59,518 bases of DNA from Methanobrevibacter sp. Its GTDB lineage: Archaea > Methanobacteriota > Methanobacteria > Methanobacteriales > Methanobacteriaceae. Both the position numbers and the translations under genes were made by a program. The stretch spans positions 1-59,518 of the forward strand of contig NZ_JAFYHP010000030.1 of NCBI RefSeq assembly GCF_017539065.1, written 5' to 3'. Under the pieces are notes generated by a model. The model had not been told where the DNA came from and made no database searches. It was given only the letters and a program-made list of their open reading frames with translations. Shown piece after piece: positions 7,687 to 16,253 of the stretch; the stretch's first letter is position 1, and the number at the start of each line of letters is the position of its first letter.

Positions 7687-9500
7687 TTAATTTTTATTTT
7701 TGTTTTTACAGATTTAGTATTGTAGTATTTGTTTCCTGCAAATATAACTGTAGCTTTGTGTTTACCTTTTTTGGTTAATTTTTTGATTTTGAAAGTGGCT
7801 TTACCTTTGGAATTGGTTGTAGCCTTGAAGGTTTTACCTTTGACTTTTAATGTAACTTTAACATTTTTAATTGCATCTCCATAGTCATCTATTAAAACAA
7901 TGCTGTATTTTTTGGTTTTCTTTTTAGCTTTAAAAGTTGCTTTTTTAGCAATTAAATATGGTGTTGCTTTTTTAACAACAATTTTTGAAGTTGCTGTTGA
8001 CTTACCAAAGTTAGAATCTCCATTAAAGGTAATTTTCACATTATGTGTGCCCGGAGCTAAACCTTCTGTAGGTATTTCAGCTTGACCCTTTTCATAGGTA
8101 TAATATTTTGTTGTTTTGCCGTCAATATTAACGAAAATAATATATCCTATAAAAGGATTATTGAATTGGTCCCTTAAGGTAATGACCAAATAATCCTGAT
8201 CATTATAAACAGTATTTACTTTTGCAGGGGATGTTAATTTTGTAGAGAATTTAACAAGTGTGGATGCATAAGCATCATTGTCTCCAATATTTGCTTTATT
8301 GCCTTCAAAATAACAATAATAACTTGAACCGTTATACAATGCTCCGCCCTTTTCTGCGGCAGTATTGCTGATAAAATCAGAATAATATGCAACAGTCATA
8401 TAGACTGCTCCACCATTCTTTGCAGAGTTGCCCTCAAAGATACAGTCTGAAGCAGTGTTTAGATAATGAATTTCATCACCATATATTGCTCCACCCTTTT
8501 CTGTTGCATCATTATCAATGAAAATGCAATCATAGACATCACAACGGTATATTGCCCCTCCATTCTTAGCAGCGTTATTTATGAAAGTACAATTCCCCAC
8601 AAGGCCATTAATTACACCATATATTGCTCCGCCGTTTTCTGTTGCAGAATTATTTATGAAAGTACAATTTATGGCAAGAGCATCCTGACGAGCGCATATT
8701 GCACCGCCGATTTGTGCAGTGTTGTTTATGAAAGTGCAATTTTCCGCGTTACCTCCACATATCGCACCTCCCTCCTCGTTTGCTGAGTTATTTATGAAAG
8801 TACAGTTCACGGCATCGCCACGATACATCGCACCACCATAATTGTTTGCTTTGTTGTTTATGAAAGTACAGTTTAGGGCATCACTCTCATATATCGCACC
8901 GCCGGGACCTTGTGATGCTATATTGTTTATAAAAGTACAATTTACGGCATAACCCCTAAATATCGCACCGCCGGGATTTTGTGATGCTGTATTGTTAATG
9001 AAAGTACAATTTATAACATTTCCATTTTTTATAGCACTATTGTTCGCATTGATAAATACAATATCATGGAAAAACACACTAATTTCTTCATTATAAATAT
9101 CTTTTTCACTAACTGAAAAAATCCTTGCAGAATGCGCACCGTCTAAAGTAAACCCATTACCATAAATAGTCATTTGGCGATTAATGACAATGCCTTCTTT
9201 AAATTCATCATCAGTGCCGGGGGTGAAAGTGTAATTTCCATCTAAATAAACGTCAATATCATCATTACCATTTATTGCAGTATTCAATTGTCTGAATGTT
9301 TTAGGATTAGCATTTAGTAGATCATTATCTTGATTTTCCACACTAACAACATCATTCGCAGAATCATCAATATTAACAACTTCCTCAGTTGCAACAACAT
9401 TATCAATATTATCTGTAACATTTTCAGATGCATTAACTGAGGATATTGATAATATGCTAATAAGAACTATCAATAATAGAATTATCTTTTTGTTTGGCAA
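7683..9500 (-). CDS. Adhesin-like protein with beta-helix repeats and lysine-rich Ig-like tail
   Basis: 605 residues. Residues 1-25 are a signal peptide (I-I-L-L-L-I-V-L-I-S-I-L-S-I-S-S-V-N-A). Residues about 60-400 form a right-handed parallel beta-helix built from repeats of the form N-C-T-F-I-N-N-x-A-x4-G-G-A-I-Y. Two Ig-like domains follow, the second very basic (K-A-T-F-K-A-K-K-K-T-K-K-Y through G-K-A-T-F-K-I-K-K-L). The start is a TTG with GGAGG eight bases upstream. These proteins decorate Methanobrevibacter cell walls; the basic tail may hold the protein to the acidic wall, which is inference. No sortase-type anchor is seen. Confidence 0.85.
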   Translation of the reverse strand: MPNKKIILLLIVLISILSISSVNASENVTDNIDNVVATEEVVNIDDSANDVVSVENQDNDLLNANPKTFRQLNTAINGNDDIDVYLDGNYTFTPGTDDEFKEGIVINRQMTIYGNGFTLDGAHSARIFSVSEKDIYNEEISVFFHDIVFINANNSAIKNGNVINCTFINNTASQNPGGAIFRGYAVNCTFINNIASQGPGGAIYESDALNCTFINNKANNYGGAMYRGDAVNCTFINNSANEEGGAICGGNAENCTFINNTAQIGGAICARQDALAINCTFINNSATENGGAIYGVINGLVGNCTFINNAAKNGGAIYRCDVYDCIFIDNDATEKGGAIYGDEIHYLNTASDCIFEGNSAKNGGAVYMTVAYYSDFISNTAAEKGGALYNGSSYYCYFEGNKANIGDNDAYASTLVKFSTKLTSPAKVNTVYNDQDYLVITLRDQFNNPFIGYIIFVNIDGKTTKYYTYEKGQAEIPTEGLAPGTHNVKITFNGDSNFGKSTATSKIVVKKATPYLIAKKATFKAKKKTKKYSIVLIDDYGDAIKNVKVTLKVKGKTFKATTNSKGKATFKIKKLTKKGKHKATVIFAGNKYYNTKSVKTKIKIK

Positions 9501-9537
9501 ATTTTTCCTCCAAATTAATTATATGATAATTTATTTG

Positions 9538-10221
9538 TTATCTTTTCTTTTTCTTTTTTGTTGATACTTTTTTTGCTACTACTTTTTTTGCTGGGGCCCT
9601 ATAACTTTTGTACTTGTATGTAGGCGAATAAGATGCAATATTTAATCGAATTTTCTTCCCACTTAGAGATGAAGTCGGACCCACACCCATTTCAAATTTA
9701 AAGTCTTCCATATTGTTTGTTAAGTCAATATCCCTACTCTCTGTAGTTGCAGTAGCATTGACATCAATAGTAAATTTACCTCTGGTATCATGTTTGTTTA
9801 ATACTCCAAAAACCTGTATTGATTTGGCGGTGTTAGGAGCTATATCTCCAACAGTCCAGACATTAGTTTTCGGATCAAAAGTGCCACAATCTTTAGAATA
9901 TCCAACAATTCTTAAGTTACTTGGAATGTAGTTAAAAAGATTAACATTTTTAGAAGTTCCACTGAAACTTGTAACTGTCACTGTCCAAGATACATCAACT
10001 GTATCTTCATGATCATTTGGTAAAATTGTTACCTCCAAATCAACAATATCTTGATTACTATTGCCCTCTTCAAGTATAGGGGTTGTGTTTTCATCGGCAC
10101 AAAGAGTTATCAGACCATTATCTGCAGATGTTTGATTTATGTTTTCATCAGCACAAACAGTTATCATTGAAATCAATACTAAAAAAAGTAAAACTATTAA
10201 GAAACTTACTTTAGATTTCAT
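9538..10221 (-). CDS. Secreted DUF11-type repeat protein
   Basis: 227 residues. A signal peptide covers residues 1-25 (F-L-I-V-L-L-F-L-V-L-I-S-M-I-T-V-C-A). A short duplicated segment follows, in which C-A-D-E-N appears twice. Residues about 68-180 form one DUF11-like beta-sandwich (V-D-L-E-V-T-I, V-S-W-T-V-T-V-T, Y-I-P-S-N-L-R-I-V, G-D-I-A-P-N-T-A-K-S-I, D-I-D-L-T-N-N). The tail ends in a very basic run (K-K-V-V-A-K-K-V-S-T-K-K-K-K-K-R). Probable cell-surface protein lying between two adhesin genes on the same strand. Confidence 0.7.
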   Translation of the reverse strand: MKSKVSFLIVLLFLVLISMITVCADENINQTSADNGLITLCADENTTPILEEGNSNQDIVDLEVTILPNDHEDTVDVSWTVTVTSFSGTSKNVNLFNYIPSNLRIVGYSKDCGTFDPKTNVWTVGDIAPNTAKSIQVFGVLNKHDTRGKFTIDVNATATTESRDIDLTNNMEDFKFEMGVGPTSSLSGKKIRLNIASYSPTYKYKSYRAPAKKVVAKKVSTKKKKKR

Positions 10222-10438
10222 GATAAAATTTTTAAAAATCGTTTTATAAATACTTTTATATATGCATTTGCTAAAAACTTAAGAATTTCTTCAAATTTTT
10301 ATGATATTCATATGAAAAACCCATCCGCATTCATCATATTTTCACTAGTTGTCTTTTGATAAATATATCCGCACATCTACAGTCAAATAAAGGTCTCAAA
10401 TGCTTTTCATCATAACCTCAGAAGGGATAAATAAAATT

Positions 10439-10463
10439 AGTAGATGCCAGTGCAACATCTACT
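10439..10463 (-). terminator. Terminator of the large adhesin gene
   Basis: A perfect 8-bp stem, AGTAGATG / CATCTACT, with a nine-base loop overlaps the stop codon. On the minus strand it is followed by a T-rich stretch. A decayed relative lies at 2366-2387. Confidence 0.65.
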
Positions 10464-13400
10464 TAACTTTGATTTTAACTTTTTTGGTTACTTTGTTGTA
10501 GTAGCTGTTTCCTTTGTAGGTTATTGTTGCTTTAAATGTTCCTTTCTTTTTCAGTTTGGTTATTTTGAAAGTTGCTTTACCTTTAGTGTTGGTTTTTGCT
10601 GTGTAAGTTTTTTTGTTTACTTTAATTGTAACTTTAGTATTTTTCATAATTTTTAAGTTATTTTTTAAATTTATTGTGTATTTTTTGACTTTTTTGGATT
10701 TTTTGAAGGTTTTCTTTTTAGCAGTTATTTTTGGAGTTGCTTTATATACTACAACTCTTACTGATTTACTTGATGTAGCATAACTGTCATCCCCGATGAA
10801 TTTAATTGTTGCAGTGTATGTTTTTGGAACTAAATCTGATATATCAACACTTACCTGTCCTTTAGAATTTGTATAGAGTGTTTTGGATATTGAACCCACA
10901 TTAATTGTAACTTTTTGGGATGATAACACCTTCCCGTCCGCATCTTTCAATGTGACTGTAAGTTTTTTGGAAACTCCAAAAGTTGAAGTAACTTTGGATG
11001 CTGTTAGAGTTGTTGAAATTTTAGTTACAGTATCATTAACAATTTTGCAGTTGGTAAAATTACAGTTTACGTATGAACCCCCATAAATCGCAGCTTCTTC
11101 AGATGTTGCTTTACAATTTGTAAAATTTGAATTTATCGCTGTACAATTATCCCCATCATAATTATAAATAGCTCCACCATACATAGCAGAACAATCATCG
11201 AATTTACAGAAGTTTATAGTAAAATTAGTGCCTCCATAATTATAGATAGCTCCACCATACCTAGCAGAACAAGTATTGAAATTACATGAATTTACAGTAT
11301 AAACATCACCATCATAATTATAGATAGCTCCACCACTAGATCTACCAGAACAGTCAGAGAAATTACATGAATTTACAGTAAAATTAGTGGCACGAATATT
11401 AGAGATATCACTACCAATGAAAGTACATGAATTTATAGTAAAATTAGTGCCCTCAAAATTATAGACAGCTCCACCACTAATACTAGCAGAACAGTCATTG
11501 AATTTACAGAAATTTGCAGTAAAATTAATACCTGAATTACGGATAGCTCCACCATACCCACTAACACTACATTTATTGAATCGACAGAAATTTACAGTAA
11601 AATCAGAACCTGTATTATAAATAGCTCCACCACTGCCGCTAACAGAACATTCTGTGAAATTACATGAATCTATAGTAAAATTAGCACCAGTAGCATAGAT
11701 GACTCCACCACCGTAATAATCAGAATAACTAGCAGAACAGATTGTGAATGTAGAAGATTTTATAGTACAGTTAATGCCATTATCATAGATAGCTCCACCA
11801 CTACTAGCAGAACACTTAGTAACAATACATAAATCTGCAGTAAAATCAGAACCCAAATTATAGATAGCACCACCATCTCCCCTAACAGAACAATTATTAA
11901 AATTACAGGATTTTACATTAAAATCAGAACCATTATTATAAATAGCTCCACCATCACTACTAGCAGAACAGTCAGAGAAATAACATGAAACTACATTAAA
12001 ATCAGGAACATTATTATAAATAACTCCACCACTACTAGCAGAACAATTATTGAAATTACATGAATTTATAGTAAAATTAGCACCAGTAATATAGATAGCT
12101 CCACCATCTCTACTAGCAGAACAGTCAGAGAAATAACATGAAACTACATTAAAATCAGAACCCTCATTATAAATAACTCCACCATCCCTACTAGAAGAAC
12201 AGTCAGAGAAATTACATGAAACTACATTAAAATCAGAACCCTTATTAAAAATAACTCCACCATCATAAGCACTAGTAGAGCAGTTAGTGAAAGTGCATGA
12301 GTTTAAATTACAATTATTAGCATTATTACCGATAGCTCCACCATCTGCCATAGCAGAACAATTATTGAAATTACAGGATTTTACATTAAAATCAGAACCC
12401 TCATTATAAATAGCTCCACCACCAAGACTAGAAGAACAGTCAGAGAAATTACATGAAACTACTTTAAAATCAGAACCCTTATTATAAATAGCTCCGCCCT
12501 CAAAGCCACCAGAACAATTATTGAAATTACATGAATCTACAGTACAATTAGCGCCATTATTATTTATAGTAGGTGAAAAGGATGTGGCTGAACAGTTATT
12601 AAAAGTACATGAGGTTATATTACAATTATTTGCATTATTTTGGATAACCCTAGAACAGTTAGTAAAAATACATAACTTTACAGTACAAGTAACACCCAAA
12701 TTATGGATTGCCCCACCACTAGCCCAAGCAGAACAGTTAGTAAAATTACATGAGTTTATATTAAAATTATTTGCCTTATTTCTGATAGTTCCGCCCCATC
12801 CACCTTTACAGTTATTAAGAGCACATGAAACTACATTAAAATCAGAACCCTCATTATAAATAGCTCCACCATCACTACTAGCAGAACAATTATTAAAATT
12901 ACAGGATTTTACATTAAAATCAGAACCATTATTATAAATAGCTCCACCATGACCAATAGTAGCAGAACAGTTAGTAAAAATACATGAATTTACATTAAAA
13001 TCAGAACCCTTATTATAAATAGCTCCACCAGCATATCTAGCAGAACAATTATCGAAATTACATGAAACTACATTAAAATCAGAACCCGTATTATAAATAG
13101 CTCCACCATCATATCTCACGGAAGGACTTGAATAACCGTTTGTGAATGTTATATTTTTAAGAACAACATTATTACCAGTTATATAGAATATTTTTGATTG
13201 TGAATTTGCATCTATTGTATGGCCTTTTCCATCAATTGTTAATGATTTAGAAATGGTTATTCCGTTACCATTGAATCCGTTATTATAAGCATAGTTATTT
13301 TCTAATGTTATTGTCGCATCTGCAGCAGCATTATTAATTTTTGTTTGTAATGCAGTAAATGTTCCGGCATCTGTTTCAAGTATTACATCTTCGGATGATG

Positions 13401-13566
13401 ATATCGCTTCATCAGTTGTATCCTCATTTAATTCAATTTCTTCTGAAGAGGTATCCTGCAATACTTCGATATTACTATCTGTTATATTGTCATTTGCACT
13501 GACAGCACTTATTGATACTACCGCCAGTAGTAAAAAAGTCAGTAACATTATCTTTTTCATGTTCAT
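10459..13566 (-). CDS. Large adhesin-like beta-helix surface protein
   Basis: 1,035 residues from the ATG at 13566, which follows GAGGCGGGG; ATGs at 13587 and 13560 are alternatives. A signal peptide (I-M-L-L-T-F-L-L-L-A-V-V-S-I-S-A-V-S-A) is followed by an acidic spacer. About thirty tandem beta-helix turns come next, of the form D-F-N-V-x-S-C-N-F-x-N-C-S-A-x-x-x-G-G-A-I-Y-N, rich in Cys and Asn. The C-terminal 190 residues are an Ig-like domain followed by a lysine-rich module homologous to the tail of the 7683-9500 protein. Likely wall-associated adhesin. The repeats are nearly identical at the DNA level in places, so copy number could vary by recombination. Confidence 0.85.
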   Translation of the reverse strand: MNMKKIMLLTFLLLAVVSISAVSANDNITDSNIEVLQDTSSEEIELNEDTTDEAISSSEDVILETDAGTFTALQTKINNAAADATITLENNYAYNNGFNGNGITISKSLTIDGKGHTIDANSQSKIFYITGNNVVLKNITFTNGYSSPSVRYDGGAIYNTGSDFNVVSCNFDNCSARYAGGAIYNKGSDFNVNSCIFTNCSATIGHGGAIYNNGSDFNVKSCNFNNCSASSDGGAIYNEGSDFNVVSCALNNCKGGWGGTIRNKANNFNINSCNFTNCSAWASGGAIHNLGVTCTVKLCIFTNCSRVIQNNANNCNITSCTFNNCSATSFSPTINNNGANCTVDSCNFNNCSGGFEGGAIYNKGSDFKVVSCNFSDCSSSLGGGAIYNEGSDFNVKSCNFNNCSAMADGGAIGNNANNCNLNSCTFTNCSTSAYDGGVIFNKGSDFNVVSCNFSDCSSSRDGGVIYNEGSDFNVVSCYFSDCSASRDGGAIYITGANFTINSCNFNNCSASSGGVIYNNVPDFNVVSCYFSDCSASSDGGAIYNNGSDFNVKSCNFNNCSVRGDGGAIYNLGSDFTADLCIVTKCSASSGGAIYDNGINCTIKSSTFTICSASYSDYYGGGVIYATGANFTIDSCNFTECSVSGSGGAIYNTGSDFTVNFCRFNKCSVSGYGGAIRNSGINFTANFCKFNDCSASISGGAVYNFEGTNFTINSCTFIGSDISNIRATNFTVNSCNFSDCSGRSSGGAIYNYDGDVYTVNSCNFNTCSARYGGAIYNYGGTNFTINFCKFDDCSAMYGGAIYNYDGDNCTAINSNFTNCKATSEEAAIYGGSYVNCNFTNCKIVNDTVTKISTTLTASKVTSTFGVSKKLTVTLKDADGKVLSSQKVTINVGSISKTLYTNSKGQVSVDISDLVPKTYTATIKFIGDDSYATSSKSVRVVVYKATPKITAKKKTFKKSKKVKKYTINLKNNLKIMKNTKVTIKVNKKTYTAKTNTKGKATFKITKLKKKGTFKATITYKGNSYYNKVTKKVKIKVK

Positions 13567-13916
13567 TTTTCCCCGCCTCATTTTCATTGTTAATTAATTA
13601 TTTATTAACATAAGTATATATATTGGATTTATTTGACCATATGTCAAGTATACCTCTAATCTTGCAGCCAACATAAAGTGAGCCTGCAGGCTCCCTGCAT
13701 GAATTAAATCAAAAAAAACATCAAATTAAAATGAAAAATTTGATATTTATATCAATTTTTACTAAAAAAATATTTCTCTATTAAATCATGTTTAAAACAT
13801 TAATAAACAACTATAATAATATAATTCGATTAAAAATAATATAAAAATTAATTATACTATTCATTTTTAGTAATATAAACTTCAGTTAAATATTATTTTT
13901 TTGGGAAAACCATGTT
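13567..13916. other. Gene-free gap between the large adhesin and tfs
   Basis: AT-rich. A TATA box for the adhesin gene (minus strand) lies near 13613-13624. A 14-bp palindrome GAGCCTGCAGGCTC lies near 13681-13694, unusually GC-rich for this gap, and a TTGATAT / ATATCAA hairpin lies at 13740-13755. I see no gene. The gap lies just inside the tfs-side boundary of the putative element. Confidence 0.5.
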
Positions 13917-14234
13917 CTAATTGGAGCTTCGCCAGGTGTTACCGCACTTTGCACATCTTATAAAATTAGTAGGCGCCTCATCGGCTGATCTTGTCTGCAC
14001 TGTCCACCAGTAACCTTTTGTCCCACCGCACTTATAGCATGTTATTGTGGTTGTCGGAAGAGCCGCAAGGTTGTTTCTTTTTACGATGACTTCCATCGGA
14101 GGTTTTGTCTCGCCTTCCATGTGGTATTGCTCCTCAATATCCTCTTCAGACAATGATTTTACATAGCCACATCTACATTCAATCTTTCCTTTCTTAGGAA
14201 GTAACATTGCACCGCAATCAGGACAGAATTCCAT
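13917..14234 (-). CDS. tfs: Transcription elongation factor S (archaeal TFS)
   Basis: 105 residues from the ATG at 14234 (GGTG upstream; the earlier ATG at 14249 contains that site). An N-terminal zinc ribbon (M-E-F-C-P-D-C-G with C-R-C-G-Y) and a C-terminal zinc ribbon (C-Y-K-C-G-G, C-A-K-C-G-N-T-W-R) frame the catalytic hairpin T-R-S-A-D-E-A-P-T, whose Asp-Glu pair stimulates RNA cleavage by backtracked RNA polymerase. Length and order are normal. The last six codons and stop are duplicated at 5180-5199, marking this gene end as the apparent insertion site of the neighbouring accessory block. Confidence 0.93.
   Translation of the reverse strand: MEFCPDCGAMLLPKKGKIECRCGYVKSLSEEDIEEQYHMEGETKPPMEVIVKRNNLAALPTTTITCYKCGGTKGYWWTVQTRSADEAPTNFIRCAKCGNTWRSSN
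13921..13937. repeat. Direct repeat copy 2 (possible att site within tfs)
   Basis: TTGGAGCTTCGCCAGGT forms the 3' end of tfs and is identical, in the same orientation, to 5183-5199. The flanks diverge on both sides. Confidence 0.7.
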
Positions 14235-14339
14235 ATCACTAAACACCATTAAAAATTCGTAAGTATTAATATAATCAAACAGGTTTATAAAATAATCGGT
14301 TGAAAAAAAATTAGAAAAAAAAGATTGGATATGGAAGGG

Positions 14340-14660
14340 TCAACCTTCCACCATTATCAGCTTGCCCGTAGCAGGGTCCTTGTAAACCTTACCCATCTCG
14401 GTATAGCCTTGGCCGGATGAATTTGAAGTATCCGGAGTCTCGTTCAACTGTTGGCCCTGATCCACTTCAGTCATCTTCTGCTGCATCTGCTCATGCACAT
14501 TCTGGCTAGGGTCAATCATGGCCTGCATGTTCCAGCTTATGATAACGAAAACCAAAAAACCAACGGCAATGACAAGCATCGCATCCACAAGGTTGGATGT
14601 TCCCGCCATCGGGTCTTCCTCTACACGTTTGGATCTGCGTCTTCCGCCTTTTCTTACCAT
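14340..14660 (-). CDS. DUF2149-type membrane protein
   Basis: 106 residues from the ATG at 14660, with GGTG five bases upstream. A basic N-terminus (R-K-G-G-R-R-R-S-K-R) precedes one membrane helix at about residues 27-46 (A-M-L-V-I-A-V-G-F-L-V-F-V-I-I-S-W), followed by a Gln-rich outer region ending in G-K-V-Y-K-D-P-A-T-G-K-L-I-M-V. This fits the DUF2149 family, found in methanogens next to a TolQ/MotA-like gene, as here. The layout is like ExbD/TolR: one helix plus a periplasm-side tail. The gene immediately follows the MotA/TolQ stop, so the products probably form one complex. Confidence 0.75.
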   Translation of the reverse strand: MVRKGGRRRSKRVEEDPMAGTSNLVDAMLVIAVGFLVFVIISWNMQAMIDPSQNVHEQMQQKMTEVDQGQQLNETPDTSNSSGQGYTEMGKVYKDPATGKLIMVEG

Positions 14661-14668
14661 AAGCACCA

Positions 14669-15313
14669 CTAACTGTTCATTTTGTCAAGTACCGCATCAA
14701 TCAAAGCGTCCAAATCTGACAGGTATCTGTCATACCATCCTGAGCGGACTTTACCGATCACATAACATAATGCACCTGAACCGATACCTACAATGGTTGT
14801 GTTGAATGCAACGGTAAGGGAAGATGCCAGCGTATTGATGTCGCCCGCACCCAGTGCTGCAAGACCCGGACCCATAGGAATCAGTGTACCCATCAATCCT
14901 AATGTAGGCCCGATACGGGTAATGATGTCGGTTTTCTGTAAGTTATCCATTGTTTTTTCCTCTTCGAATTCATATAACTTACGTGCAAGCGCTTCCCTTG
15001 AGGAATTTCCCAATTCCTGTGAGGAAGCTATTTCTGTCAGTACCTTTTTCTGTGATTTCGGAATCTTTGCGCTGCCGATGACGCTTTTCAATGCTTCGAC
15101 TGATTCGGCTCTGTTAATGTCATAAATCAAATCTCTGATTGTTCCGACAGGAACCTTTCGCCTTGATGTATACTCTGCAATGACTCCGCCCAGTGTAATG
15201 ATTGAAATAATCACGATGATCAGCAGAATCACCAGTACAGGAACTGTCAAGCTCTGTGAAATCACATCAAGGGACCCTGTTAAGAACTCTCCGCCGGGAA
15301 TATTTAAAACCAT
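14669..15313 (-). CDS. MotA/TolQ/ExbB proton channel family protein
   Basis: 214 residues; ATG preceded by AAGGTG. It has three membrane helices: about 20-45 (V-L-V-I-L-L-I-I-V-I-I-S-I-I-T), about 130-155 and 165-190. The conserved core is T-R-I-G-P-T-L-G-L-M-G-T-L-I-P-M-G-P-G-L-A-A-L followed by A-F-N-T-T-I-V-G-I-G-S-G-A. The family uses proton flow to drive a partner across the cell envelope. Together with the DUF2149 and DUF2162 genes it forms a methanogen cluster, perhaps an energised transport or envelope machine; the substrate is unknown. Confidence 0.85.
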   Translation of the reverse strand: MVLNIPGGEFLTGSLDVISQSLTVPVLVILLIIVIISIITLGGVIAEYTSRRKVPVGTIRDLIYDINRAESVEALKSVIGSAKIPKSQKKVLTEIASSQELGNSSREALARKLYEFEEEKTMDNLQKTDIITRIGPTLGLMGTLIPMGPGLAALGAGDINTLASSLTVAFNTTIVGIGSGALCYVIGKVRSGWYDRYLSDLDALIDAVLDKMNS

Positions 15314-15324
15314 ATCTTTTCACC

Positions 15325-16035
15325 TTATCTTAAAATACTTCTGCCTCTTTTATTCAAAACGATGCCTCCAACAAGCAAAATAGCAAACGCTAAAATCACC
15401 ATGAGGACATCCTGAGGAGAACCCATAGTAATAGGACTTTGAGTTTTAGACAATACCCCCGCAATGTTCGGTATGATAATGGCTGAAAGCAAGAAATATG
15501 CACCAAGCAAAAGCATGAAATTGCCTAAAACAATCGGATAAGGCCTGTTGATTACCTTAACGATAGTGTTTGATGCAAAATAAGTTACAATCATAACGCC
15601 TACAAGCGCAGCGGCGGCATACCAGCTCAAGTCAAGTGAACTGACTCCAATGGTCGGCGCAACAATAAGGACGCTTGCAATAATCGAACCGAAACAGCAT
15701 GGACAGGGAGCAATAATCGCCAGGGAAGTTGCAGTTGACGTATTCTTATCATGTATTTTCCATTCCCTTATTGTGAACAGGCCCGCAATGATCATGATTG
15801 AGGCCATGATAATGTAGAATATTGTATTATAACTGTAGATTGCCTGAACCAATTGTTCTGAATACAGTGAAGCAATAGCAGAAATAAGAACAACGCCTCC
15901 TCCATAAGCTATGCAAATTGCTGCAAATAATTTTTTTGACAAATTGGCCAATCCTGACGCAAGTCCGATTTTGATACCGAATACCATAACGGATGCGAAG
16001 ATTCCAACTTGCCACAATACACTCATCATATCCAT
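15325..16035 (-). CDS. DUF2162-type membrane transporter
   Basis: 236 residues with about seven membrane helices spread over the whole length. A conserved-looking segment is A-P-C-P-C-C-F-G-S-I-I-A-S-V near residue 110, where three cysteines lie at a helix start and could bind metal or thiol. It fits the DUF2162 family (predicted transporters) by context and layout. The start is the ATG at 16035 with GGAG upstream. The gap to the MotA/TolQ gene is only 11 bases, so the three genes form one operon. Confidence 0.7.
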   Translation of the reverse strand: MDMMSVLWQVGIFASVMVFGIKIGLASGLANLSKKLFAAICIAYGGGVVLISAIASLYSEQLVQAIYSYNTIFYIIMASIMIIAGLFTIREWKIHDKNTSTATSLAIIAPCPCCFGSIIASVLIVAPTIGVSSLDLSWYAAAALVGVMIVTYFASNTIVKVINRPYPIVLGNFMLLLGAYFLLSAIIIPNIAGVLSKTQSPITMGSPQDVLMVILAFAILLVGGIVLNKRGRSILR

Positions 16036-16253
16036 AGTAAAAATTCTCCATAATCAAATTAAAATTAATTTATTACAATTACATATTAGTCATATTAAAT
16101 ATATAAAATTTTATCAATGCCCGTTGTGCAACACAGACATTATCATATCTAATGTTTATATGCACTATCTAAAAAGATTTTTGATTTAAATCTAAAAACT
16201 TAAAATCAATGAAAAAGTAATATATGTAACATATAAAATTAATGAGGCAAAAA

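Larger units (their letters stand above)
5183..13937. mobile_element. Putative integrated accessory element flanked by tfs 3'-end direct repeats
   Basis: The 8.7 kb block between the two 17-bp direct repeats holds the TIR operon, two adhesin-like genes and a DUF11-type gene. Its boundaries coincide with the 3' end of tfs: the copy at 13921-13937 is the last codons of the intact gene, and the copy at 5183-5199 repeats those codons followed by a stop. Removing the block would leave agcS and tfs convergent about 30 bp apart with a complete tfs. Integration at a gene 3' end with target duplication is the classic signature of a tyrosine-recombinase element. No integrase, replication gene or second internal repeat is visible, so it would be a non-autonomous or decayed element. 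The interpretation is inference. Confidence 0.5.

Noticed and set aside
8466..8786. Plus-strand frame of 106 residues opposite the adhesin gene
   Set aside because: It mirrors the repeats of the adhesin; no ribosome binding site and a repetitive low-complexity composition.
12521..12859. Plus-strand frame of 112 residues inside the large adhesin gene
   Set aside because: Antisense shadow of the repeat units.
10459..13566. Regular short repeats that could suggest a CRISPR array
   Set aside because: The units are 81-87 bases, have no unique spacers of 30-40 bases, and keep one reading frame encoding beta-helix turns.
13681..13694. GC-rich 14-bp palindrome as an insertion-sequence end
   Set aside because: No partner inverted repeat or transposase frame is present in the window.
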